Source: Burkholderiaceae bacterium
Lineage (GTDB): Bacteria; Pseudomonadota; Gammaproteobacteria; Burkholderiales; Burkholderiaceae_D
NCBI GenBank assembly: GCA_031261905.1
Contig: JAISIS010000055.1
Coordinates: 1 to 8,270, forward strand
DNA: 8,270 bases
Direction of reading: 5' to 3'
The notes beneath the pieces are model-generated. The model was not told where the DNA came from and did no database searches. It saw only the letters and a list, made by a program, of their open reading frames with translations. The translations under genes and the position numbers were made by a program. Shown here piece after piece: positions 1 to 5,475 of this stretch; the stretch's first letter is position 1, and the number at the start of each line of letters is the position of its first letter.

Positions 1-387
1 GAAGGGTATATATCCCCAAGGCAGATGGGTCAAACTGACCGTTAGTCATACCCGTCATAACAGACCGGGTAGTACTGGCGGCAGTGAAGATTGTCATCGA
101 ACCCTTATTCGAAGCGAACTTCAAAGTCTTTTCGTATGGCTTTCGGCCTCGAAAGAGTGCCCAGCAAGCACTGCGGGAAGTTTACAAGTGGCTGAATTTT
201 AAATGTCACTGGGTCGTTGATGCGGATTTGAAGTCATACTTTGACACAATCCCTCACGACAAACTGCTGCTATCGGTGCGGACACCCGCCATCTTGGTTC
301 TACGATTATCAAGGACTATTCAAGCTGTACGGTCTATCGGTAACAGGGGACGAAAAGAGTCGGTATGGCCGCCTTACACAGTCGTAA
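1..387 (+). pseudogene. ltrA: Group II intron reverse transcriptase/maturase, internally deleted pseudogene
   Basis: Reading from base 3 gives RVYIPKADGSN, an in-frame TGA at 36-38 where the family usually has Arg, then PLVIPVITDRVVLAAVKIVI and YGFRPRKSAQQAL, typical of group II intron reverse transcriptases. The palm motif A region, DADLKSYFDTIPHDKLL (about 222-269), carries the first catalytic aspartates. Similarity then stops: the YxDD motif, the rest of the palm and thumb, the maturase (X) domain and any endonuclease domain are absent. From about 277 a different frame reads PPSWFYDYQGLFKLYGLS and ends at the TAA at 385-387, 23 nt before domain V. That is where such genes normally end, so it is probably the C-terminal tail left by an internal deletion of roughly 200 or more residues. 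A GTG-initiated frame at 84-446 exists but is not a functional gene. Confidence 0.85.
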
Positions 388-410
388 CGCTGAAGGAAGA
401 AGACAGTCGG

Positions 411-444
411 AAAGCCGTGTGCGGGAAAACTGCACGCACGGTTT
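411..444 (+). ncRNA. Group II intron domain V (catalytic hairpin)
   Basis: This 34-nt hairpin has the domain V architecture. The AGC catalytic triad is at 413-415. The lower stem 412-419 pairs with 437-444, with one G-U pair at 414/442. A two-nucleotide bulge (C435, G436) sits on the 3' strand, and the upper stem 420-424 pairs with 430-434 and is capped by a GAAAA loop (425-429). Every canonical element is present, which contrasts with the broken protein gene upstream. The pairing was done by eye. Confidence 0.85.
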
Positions 445-445
445 G

Positions 446-492
446 ACGAGGGGTCGCTGGGGAGATAACTTCAAACCAGAGACCTACTCTAC
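446..492 (+). ncRNA. Group II intron domain VI with bulged branch-point A and 3' splice end
   Basis: The basal stem pairs 448-455 (GAGGGGTC) with 481-489 (GACCTACTC), leaving A486 unpaired on the 3' strand as the expected branch-point adenosine; 451/485 is a G-U pair. An upper stem pairs CTGG (457-460) with CCAG (476-479) around a loop. The intron should end at CTCTAC, base 492, so the 3' exon would start at 493. The assignment rests on folding by eye and on its position directly after domain V. Confidence 0.75.
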
Positions 493-494
493 GA

Positions 495-537
495 CTTTCG
501 TTCAGACGAAGCCGGGAAAGGTGCTTTTCTTTCCCGG
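495..537. terminator. Tandem hairpins between the intron end and the 5'-nucleotidase gene; candidate terminator
   Basis: The first hairpin, 495-511, pairs CTTtCGT with ACGAAG (one bulged T) around TCAG. The second, 512-537, has perfect 9-bp arms CCGGGAAAG/CTTTCCCGG with an 8-nt loop. The larger one begins 14 nt past the stop codon of the 5'-nucleotidase gene and could end the minus-strand operon. No clean T tract follows either arm, so it is not a textbook intrinsic terminator; it might instead stabilise the mRNA 3' end. Confidence 0.45.
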
Positions 538-551
538 AGAAGCGGTGATGA

Positions 552-1487
552 TCAGTGGCGCGCCTTGTTGGTAACACCAAAAGGCACGTGTACCATGGAA
601 ACGTTGTCAGCGCCCGGTTTCAAATGCCCGCGCTGATCATCAAAGAAAATATGCGGCTTGAGTGCATTCAGGATGCGCGCTTTTTCCATGCCGCCCAGGA
701 AGAAGGCTTCATCCACGGAAACTCCCCAGCTTTTAAGGGTAGTCACGACCCGCTCATGTGCAGGGGCGCTCCGGGCTGTGATAATGGCGATCCGCACGAG
801 TTTTTTATATTCGGGATCGTTTGCTTTTCGCGCTTCTTCCAGTTGTTGCAGGGCAGCCAGTCTGCGGAAAAAATCCGCCAGTGGTCCGGGACGCAACGCA
901 ATGGCCTGCTTGCTGGCTTCATGGGCATGAAATGCCGCCAGATTACGGTCTTGCTGGAATACTGCTTCCGCTTCGTCATCCGCAATCACGCCGTCAAAGT
1001 CAAAGGCCACGCGCAATTCGCCATCTTTTTCATCATCAAAAATTTTCGTTGGCAATACGGTACCGGCGGGATAGTGGGCATCAATCGCACGCTGGACATC
1101 TTCTTCGTTGGCGCTCAGAAAGAGGGAGGCGTTGAAGGCGGGCAGATAGAGATGAGGCGAGTTTCCAGCGTTGAAGGCTGCGCGGGTGATGTCCAGTTCG
1201 TGCTGCTGGATGGAGCGGAATACTCTCAGGCCGGTTTCCGGTGAATTGCGGGAAAGCAGCACCACCTCAACGGGTGATTGTTCCGTGAAACGCTTGTTGA
1301 TTTCCAGGAAGCGGCGGATGAATGGAAAGGCCACGCCGGGGCGCAAGGGCTGGTCAATGTGCTTTTCCTGGTATTGGCGGTAGGCTTCCACCCCCTTTTC
1401 GCGAAAGACCGCATCCGATTCGGCAAGGTCAAAGAGCGCGCTGGAGGCAATGCCGATTACCAGTTTGTTTTCGATAGGGTAGGCCAT
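552..1487 (-). CDS. 5'-nucleotidase, cytosolic 5'-nucleotidase I (cN-I/NT5C1) family
   Basis: This 311-residue cytoplasmic protein should remove phosphate from nucleoside 5'-monophosphates, AMP or IMP being the likely substrates by analogy with animal cN-I. The family signature runs throughout: ASSALFD (14-20), the AYRQYQ and PGVAFPF stretches (35-56), GNSPHLYLPAF (108-118), the HAD-like nucleophile loop FDFDGVIADDEAE (162-174), ITARS (236-240), SWGVSVDEAFFLGG (253-266) and the acidic metal-binding FFDDQ (281-285). It appears full length. The start ATG has only a weak purine-rich site (AAGAGA) upstream but agrees with the conserved N-terminus. It is last in the minus-strand cluster, 22 nt after the radical SAM gene. 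The family is sure; substrate preference and the role of the cluster are unknown. Confidence 0.9.
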   Translation of the reverse strand: MAYPIENKLVIGIASSALFDLAESDAVFREKGVEAYRQYQEKHIDQPLRPGVAFPFIRRFLEINKRFTEQSPVEVVLLSRNSPETGLRVFRSIQQHELDITRAAFNAGNSPHLYLPAFNASLFLSANEEDVQRAIDAHYPAGTVLPTKIFDDEKDGELRVAFDFDGVIADDEAEAVFQQDRNLAAFHAHEASKQAIALRPGPLADFFRRLAALQQLEEARKANDPEYKKLVRIAIITARSAPAHERVVTTLKSWGVSVDEAFFLGGMEKARILNALKPHIFFDDQRGHLKPGADNVSMVHVPFGVTNKARH

Positions 1488-1509
1488 AAACGTTACTGTC
1501 TCTTACCCG

Positions 1510-2409
1510 TTAAAACGGCCTGATCCAGACAGGACGGAGGCGGGCGGTTTCGGGGGCGGTGATGGCAAGATCAATTTGTTCCAGCAGGCGGGACTTGTCT
1601 TTTCCCAGTACGCCTTTGAGGACAAGCTGGTTGGAAGCGTGATCGCTCCGGAAGATGGTGGATTTCAGATCCAGAGCGTCAACAAACTGGCGCAATTCGT
1701 GAAAAAGCAGCGGTTGCGCCATATATTCAAATTGCCCGCCAAATCCCGCCTGATGGCGCGCCTCGCCATGAGGGAGATTGATGACCAGCGAGGCCAGGTA
1801 TTCCGGTTGGGTCTGATTGACCAGCAGGGCTGAATTAAGCGCGTGTTGCTCGCTGAAACGTGTGCCCGCCAGACCGTTGATAATCATGACGGAGCGTTTG
1901 ATGCCCGCATCCGCCAGCCGGTTCAGGGCATCCACGGTGCTTTGCCGCGTTTCTCCCTTGTTGATGCAGCCGAGGACAAAATCATCGCCTGATTCCGCGC
2001 CCAGATAAATCAGCCCAAGCCCGGCCTCGTGCAGCGCTTTCAGGTCTTCATCCGATTTGGCCGCCACATTCCGGGGCAGGCAATAGGAAGCAACGCGGGT
2101 TACTCTCGGCAGGTGTTTCTGTATGGCGTGCAGGATATTCAGGAGCCTACGGGTGGAGAGAACCAGCGCATCCCCGTCCGCCAGAAAAACGCGGCGTACG
2201 CCGGGCCAGTGCCGCCCGGCCCATTCGATTTCTTTCAATACGGCTTCTTCCGGTTTCACGCCGAACTTTTTCTGCGGCTGCGTGTACATATCGCAGTACG
2301 AGCATTTGCTCCAGCTGCACCCGTTCGTGACCTGGAAAATCAGGGAACGCGCTTCGCTTGGCGGGCGAAAGAGCGGTTCGATATAGGTGATGGGCGGCTG
2401 GCTGAACAT
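1510..2409 (-). CDS. Radical SAM protein with CX4CX2C cluster motif, function unknown
   Basis: This 299-residue protein has the [4Fe-4S] cysteine motif near its N-terminus: GCSWSKCSYC, Cys31, Cys36 and Cys39. The spacing is CX4CX2C instead of the commonest CX3CX2C, a variant I associate with a family of stand-alone radical SAM proteins reading CSW..C.YC.MY. Further radical SAM core features are FLADGDAL (75-82) and YLGAESGDD, probably SAM-contacting strands, with LPRNVAAKSDEDLKAL between them. There is no B12-binding or C-terminal SPASM-type cysteine cluster, so it seems to carry one Fe-S cluster. The ATG at 2409 lacks an obvious SD, 24 nt after the epimerase stop, suggesting translational coupling. 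The radical SAM class is sure; the reaction is not known to me. Confidence 0.88.
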   Translation of the reverse strand: MFSQPPITYIEPLFRPPSEARSLIFQVTNGCSWSKCSYCDMYTQPQKKFGVKPEEAVLKEIEWAGRHWPGVRRVFLADGDALVLSTRRLLNILHAIQKHLPRVTRVASYCLPRNVAAKSDEDLKALHEAGLGLIYLGAESGDDFVLGCINKGETRQSTVDALNRLADAGIKRSVMIINGLAGTRFSEQHALNSALLVNQTQPEYLASLVINLPHGEARHQAGFGGQFEYMAQPLLFHELRQFVDALDLKSTIFRSDHASNQLVLKGVLGKDKSRLLEQIDLAITAPETARLRPVWIRPF

Positions 2410-2432
2410 GGAAGCTACGCGGTCATATATGG

Positions 2433-3368
2433 TCAGTTGGCCAGGCTGGCCTTTACGCCATCCACGGAACCTTTGAGCGCACGGGAAAGGTCGTCAATGG
2501 CTTTTTCGCGCGTCAGGCCGGTCTGGTAACGCAACATGTTGTCCGCCTTTTGCGTGGAAAATGGCCAGTCGTCGGCAAGAAAGGCGCTGCCCTGCCACTC
2601 GTTCTGCGGGATGGCGCGGACTTTTGCCTGGGGGTTTGCGTGATTGATGACAAGCTGTGCCAGTTCCGCCCAGGTGAGATAGACGCTGCCAAGATTGAAA
2701 AGCTCGCCTTTGGGGCGCTTTTCAATAAGCGCCAGCACGGCGGAAACAAAGTCGTCCAGTTGCAGGAAATTGCCGCCGCTGTTTGCCGGAACTTCCACCA
2801 CGCCCTTTTCAATGGCGTCCCGCGCCATGGCGCGGATATTGCGCCCACCGATGGTTTCACCATAGGCATACCAGACCATCACATTGTTGGCGGCTATATC
2901 ATGTTGTGCGGCGTATATCTTGCTCATTTCTTCCGTAATCAGCTTGGCGAGCGCATAGGCGGGATTGCGGGATTGTTCCACCAGATGCGGATGGGTTTCA
3001 TCCACGGGCGTGATAACCGGTTTGCCGTAGGAAACCGCCGTAGTGGCGTTGATGACATTTTTAACGTTATATTCAACCGCGGCATCCAGCAGATACTGGT
3101 AAGCCTTTACATCAATATCCAGCAGATCAATGAATTTTTCGGAAAAGCTCCAGGCCAGGTGCAGGATGGCGTCAACGCCATTCACAGCGCTTCTGACCAG
3201 ATCCTGGTTGGTCAGATTACCGGGAAAGGTTTCCACGCCGGGGGCGGCCAGTTTCTTAAGCCCTTCTTCATCTTTATCCAGCACGCGCACCAGGTGTCCT
3301 TTTTGCGCCAGGGATTTCACTACGTGAACACCCATGTTGCCGCAACCACCGGTAACCAGAATTTTCAT
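2433..3368 (-). CDS. NAD(P)-dependent epimerase/dehydratase (extended SDR)
   Basis: This 311-residue cytoplasmic oxidoreductase has a Rossmann fold. With the chosen start, TGGCGNMG (6-13) is the TGxxGxxG dinucleotide-binding loop, and LDKD (30-33) ends beta-2, where an acidic residue usually favours NAD. HLAW (70-73) follows, with catalytic Thr110 in INATTAVSYG and the Tyr138-x3-Lys142 pair (YALAK). These place it with nucleotide-sugar epimerases/dehydratases, but the substrate loop does not identify a sugar. The frame can extend 16 codons upstream to 3416, but the ATG at 3368 has a GAGGAG site 6 nt away and starts directly on the Rossmann strand, so it is preferred. It is first in the minus-strand cluster with the radical SAM and 5'-nucleotidase genes. 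Confidence 0.9.
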   Translation of the reverse strand: MKILVTGGCGNMGVHVVKSLAQKGHLVRVLDKDEEGLKKLAAPGVETFPGNLTNQDLVRSAVNGVDAILHLAWSFSEKFIDLLDIDVKAYQYLLDAAVEYNVKNVINATTAVSYGKPVITPVDETHPHLVEQSRNPAYALAKLITEEMSKIYAAQHDIAANNVMVWYAYGETIGGRNIRAMARDAIEKGVVEVPANSGGNFLQLDDFVSAVLALIEKRPKGELFNLGSVYLTWAELAQLVINHANPQAKVRAIPQNEWQGSAFLADDWPFSTQKADNMLRYQTGLTREKAIDDLSRALKGSVDGVKASLAN

Positions 3369-3374
3369 TTTTCT

Positions 3375-3380
3375 CTCCTC
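3375..3380 (-). promoter_or_regulatory. Shine-Dalgarno site of the epimerase gene
   Basis: On the minus strand GAGGAG lies 6 nt before the ATG at 3368. It decides the start in favour of 3368 over the in-frame ATG codons further upstream (3416 and 3392), and it is the strongest SD in the left cluster. Confidence 0.8.
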
Positions 3381-3416
3381 ATTGAAATACATGGCGCGGG
3401 CGCCGTCATCCTGCAA

Positions 3417-3435
3417 GTTATATTCCGAATATTAC
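3417..3435. promoter_or_regulatory. 19-nt imperfect palindrome, candidate operator in the divergent region
   Basis: GTTATATTC-C-GAATATTAC has two 9-nt arms with a single mismatch around a central C. It lies 49 nt upstream of the epimerase start and about 117 nt upstream of the ZIP transporter start, and overlaps the possible minus-strand -10 element, a position suited to repression. The GTTATA half is reminiscent of Zur sites, but the spacing is not the usual one, so no regulator is assigned. Confidence 0.4.
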
Positions 3436-3457
3436 AGGATTTGCCACGGGCGTAAAA
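3429..3457 (-). promoter_or_regulatory. Possible sigma70-type promoter of the epimerase/radical SAM/5'-nucleotidase cluster
   Basis: On the minus strand TAATAT (3429-3434) could be a -10 element, with TTTTAC (3452-3457) 17 nt upstream as a poor -35. Transcription would start near 3422, giving a leader of about 54 nt. An alternative -10, TATAAC, lies a few bases downstream. The -35 match is weak, so this is tentative. Confidence 0.3.
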
Positions 3458-3508
3458 CTGCCGGGACGTTATTGCCACTGTACAGGGAAACCGGGAAGAT
3501 AAAATAGA

Positions 3509-3517
3509 TGCTATATT
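3509..3517 (+). promoter_or_regulatory. Extended -10 promoter element of the zip-ppx operon
   Basis: TGC-TATATT fits the extended -10 pattern TGn-TATAAT with five of six matches in the hexamer. Such promoters need little from the -35, and none is visible at 17 nt. Transcription would begin near 3524, leaving about 27 nt before the TTG start at 3552. Confidence 0.4.
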
Positions 3518-3551
3518 GTTGATGAAACATTGAGCAAGAAAGAGAAATAGC

Positions 3552-4514
3552 TTGTCCGAGAAAGATACCGCAGCACGGAAAACAACGGCCTTGCCCTCTG
3601 CCGCAGGAGGTAGCGGGCATGGCGTGTTGCGCCGTCATTTGCGCCAGCACTGGATAATAGGACTGGGGATGGCGGTATCGGCGCCGCTCATCCTTATGAT
3701 GCTTGTCCAGAGCGTGACGATGATCGGGCAACCGGGTTTTGATCAGGCGCTTAAACTGGCGATGGCAGGCGGAGCAGCCGGTTTTCTTACAACGGCTGCA
3801 GGTGCGGTTCCTGCACTGCTGGTCAGAAAAATCCCGCAGCCGGTTGAAGATACCATGCTTGGGTTTGCGGCAGGCATGATGCTGGCGGCCAGCGCGTTTT
3901 CACTGCTTCTGCCCGGATTGCAGGCGGGTATTGATATCGCGGGAAACAAGGCGGCCAGCGCTGCGATAGTGGTGTTCGGTATGGCGCTTGGCGCTCTCCT
4001 GATGTTGAGCCTTGAGCAATTTACACCCCATCAGCACCAGAGCGCCGGGACATTCGGTCCGGGGCATGAGCGCTTCAATCGCGTGTGGCTGTTTGTCTTT
4101 GCCATTTCGCTTCATAATTTACCGGAAGGTATGGCAATTGGCGTGTCGTTTTCCCGGGGGGACATGAATATTGGCCTGCCGCTGACCACCGCCATTGTAT
4201 TGCAGGATATTCCGGAAGGGCTGGCGGTAGCGCTGGCATTAAGGAGCGCGGGTATGTCCCGTATACGTGCCGTCTTGCTGGCCGGGGCGACAGGCCTTCT
4301 GGAACCGATGGGCGCGCTTCTGGGGGTGGGACTTACCAGCGGTCTGGCGATCTCGTATCCTGTCGGGCTGGGACTGGCGGGGGGCGCGATGATCTTTATT
4401 GTTTCGCATGAAATTATTCCGGAAACGCACAGAAACGGACACCAGACGCCTGCCACGATTGGTCTTCTGGTCGGCTTTGCATTGATGATGGTTCTTGATA
4501 CCATGCTGGGATAG
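3552..4514 (+). CDS. ZIP family divalent metal transporter, BbZIP/GufA type
   Basis: This inner-membrane protein should import Zn2+ or related divalent metals. With the longest frame (320 residues) it aligns by eye with Bordetella BbZIP at a constant offset of 11. HNLPEG (188-193) and QDIPEG (218-223) form the binuclear metal centre: His188, Asn189, Glu192, Gln218, Asp219 and Glu222. Met110 and Glu251 match two further known metal-site residues, and VSHEIIPETHR (284-294) is the last signature. Eight or so hydrophobic segments run from about 35 to 319, and the PHQH loop (159-162) matches the histidine loop of BbZIP. The start is uncertain: the TTG at 3552 has a weak SD, while the GTG at 3624 lies 13 nt after a perfect AGGAGG. 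It forms an operon with ppx, 21 nt downstream. Confidence 0.93.
   Translation: MSEKDTAARKTTALPSAAGGSGHGVLRRHLRQHWIIGLGMAVSAPLILMMLVQSVTMIGQPGFDQALKLAMAGGAAGFLTTAAGAVPALLVRKIPQPVEDTMLGFAAGMMLAASAFSLLLPGLQAGIDIAGNKAASAAIVVFGMALGALLMLSLEQFTPHQHQSAGTFGPGHERFNRVWLFVFAISLHNLPEGMAIGVSFSRGDMNIGLPLTTAIVLQDIPEGLAVALALRSAGMSRIRAVLLAGATGLLEPMGALLGVGLTSGLAISYPVGLGLAGGAMIFIVSHEIIPETHRNGHQTPATIGLLVGFALMMVLDTMLG
3605..3611 (+). promoter_or_regulatory. Strong SD-like sequence inside the 5' end of the ZIP gene
   Basis: AGGAGGT sits 12 nt before the in-frame GTG (3624) and 7 nt before an out-of-frame ATG (3619) that opens a 12-codon frame ending in TAA. It may mark an alternative start for the transporter, giving a protein shorter by 24 residues, or may simply encode the Gly-Gly of a poorly conserved N-terminus. 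Spacing to the GTG is longer than ideal. Confidence 0.35.
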
Positions 4515-4535
4515 CCAACAGGAGTCATAAAGGTT

Positions 4536-5441
4536 ATGGGAATGCTTGCAGCGATTGACATGGGGTCCAACAGCTTTCGTACGCAGATTGGCGAATATGT
4601 TAATGGAACGATTCGTGTCATCAGAACAGCCAGAGAGCCTAACCGGCTGGCCGCGGGGCTGGATAAAAACAATAATCTGACCAAAGCTGCCATCAAGGCA
4701 GGGCTGGATGCGTTGCGCGGTATACGGGAAGTGCTGGCGCTTTACCCGCTTGACGCTGTGCGCGCGGTGGCGACCAGCACCTTGCGTGTCGCGCGCAATG
4801 CGCCTGATTTCCTTGTACAGGCGGAGGATGTACTGGGGTATCCGATTGAGGTGATTTCCGGTCAGGAAGAGGGGCGGCTCATTTATCTGGGCGTGGATAA
4901 ATTGCTGCTCAGGCCGGAAGAGCGGCGTCTGGTGATTGATATCGGAGGCGGCTCAACGGAAATTATTCGGGGATACGGCGCGGCGATTGATCATGTGGAA
5001 TCTTTTCACGTGGGGACAGTCGCACAAAGTCTGGCGTTTTTTCCTGACGGTCACATCACGGCGGAGCGTTTTGAAATAGCCGTACTGGCGGCCAGCCGTT
5101 ATTTTGAGGATATCGGCGCAAAATATCACTGCCGCCACTGGCAGACCGCTTATGGTTCATCCGGCACAATGCGCACCATTGCCGAAATCCTTGCAGATAA
5201 TGCTATTGGCGACGGTCGCATGACGGAACATAATTTGCAGCAGTTGTGTGCCGTCATGACCGGGATGAAGAAGGTCAGCAAACTGGGCAGGCTTGGCGTG
5301 CGACCGGAGCGCGCTGCTTCGATAGTGGGCGGACTTTCGATTCTGCTGGCGCTGATGCGCGATCTGGAAATACCGGTGATGCATCCTGTTATGGCAGGGT
5401 TGCGCATGGGCATTATGTGGGATATGTGCGAAAAAGGATGA
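4536..5441 (+). CDS. ppx: Exopolyphosphatase, Ppx/GppA family (short form)
   Basis: This cytoplasmic enzyme of the ASKHA fold should release phosphate from polyphosphate ends, or convert pppGpp to ppGpp as GppA does. Signatures: AIDMGSNSF (6-14, phosphate loop 1), AVATSTLRVARN (77-88), ISGQEEGRLIY (107-117, with the catalytic Glu), IDIGGGSTE (134-142, phosphate loop 2) and AYGSSGTMRTIAE (205-217). At 301 residues it is only the two-lobed phosphatase core, resembling the short Ppx proteins; the C-terminal HD-like region of the roughly 510-residue E. coli Ppx is absent, and no frame downstream supplies it. The ATG at 4536 follows AGGAG by 11 nt, and the ATG at 4542 is an alternative. Location opposite ppk favours polyP hydrolysis, but Ppx and GppA cannot be told apart by eye. 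Confidence 0.92.
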   Translation: MGMLAAIDMGSNSFRTQIGEYVNGTIRVIRTAREPNRLAAGLDKNNNLTKAAIKAGLDALRGIREVLALYPLDAVRAVATSTLRVARNAPDFLVQAEDVLGYPIEVISGQEEGRLIYLGVDKLLLRPEERRLVIDIGGGSTEIIRGYGAAIDHVESFHVGTVAQSLAFFPDGHITAERFEIAVLAASRYFEDIGAKYHCRHWQTAYGSSGTMRTIAEILADNAIGDGRMTEHNLQQLCAVMTGMKKVSKLGRLGVRPERAASIVGGLSILLALMRDLEIPVMHPVMAGLRMGIMWDMCEKG

Positions 5442-5445
5442 GTTG

Positions 5446-5475
5446 CCTGACGCGGCGTGCCCCGGCTCCGTCAGG
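5446..5475. terminator. Hairpin at the convergent ppx/sulP junction, candidate bidirectional terminator
   Basis: CCTGACG (5446-5452) and CGTCAGG (5469-5475) form a perfect 7-bp stem with a 16-nt G+C-rich loop between two convergent genes. It starts 4 nt after the ppx stop and overlaps the last codons of sulP. Only a short pyrimidine run (TTTCT) follows on the plus strand, and on the minus strand the T run comes about 10 nt later, so termination is plausible but not certain. Confidence 0.45.

Larger units (their letters stand above)
1..492 (+). mobile_element. Group II intron remnant, 3' portion (5' part lies beyond the left edge)
   Basis: A degraded intron-encoded reverse transcriptase frame (1-387) is followed, in the order expected of a bacterial group II intron, by domain V (411-444) and domain VI (446-492). 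The predicted intron end is the AC at 491-492, 7 nt counting from the bulged A486, which fits the AY 3' terminus and the usual branch-point distance. Most of the protein gene is missing while the 3' ribozyme domains look intact, so the element cannot make its own maturase. It could be dead, or be served in trans by a full-length relative elsewhere. Domains I-III and the 5' splice site are outside the window, so ribozyme activity cannot be judged. Confidence 0.85.

Noticed and set aside
84..446. A 120-codon GTG-initiated open frame as a functional small protein
   Set aside because: Its first 62 codons are an internal piece of a reverse transcriptase, and the rest reads out of frame through the intron tail and domain V, so it is a by-product of the deletion.
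493..537. Class C group II intron inserted next to a terminator
   Set aside because: Class C introns have the stem in the 5' exon; here the stem is on the 3' exon side, and the intron class cannot be assigned from this fragment.
495..537. Tandem hairpins as an attachment site or transposon end
   Set aside because: No recombinase gene, direct repeat or second matching end is visible within the window.
555..1244. Long plus-strand open frame of 229 codons opposite the 5'-nucleotidase gene
   Set aside because: It lies antisense to a clear family member, has no recognisable motif and has no ribosome site; it is a shadow frame.
3417..3435. Zur-box assignment for the divergent-region palindrome
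   Set aside because: The GTTATA half fits, but the centre and arm spacing differ from the usual Zur site, and it lies about 117 nt from the transporter start, so naming the regulator would be a guess.
2550..3455. Plus-strand open frame of 301 codons opposite the epimerase gene
   Set aside because: It is antisense to the Rossmann-fold gene, low in recognisable motifs and crosses the divergent promoter region; a shadow frame.
4112..4696. Minus-strand open frame of 194 codons spanning the zip/ppx junction
   Set aside because: It is antisense to two well-supported genes, and its Pro/Ser/Ile-rich composition is the usual reverse of membrane-protein codons.
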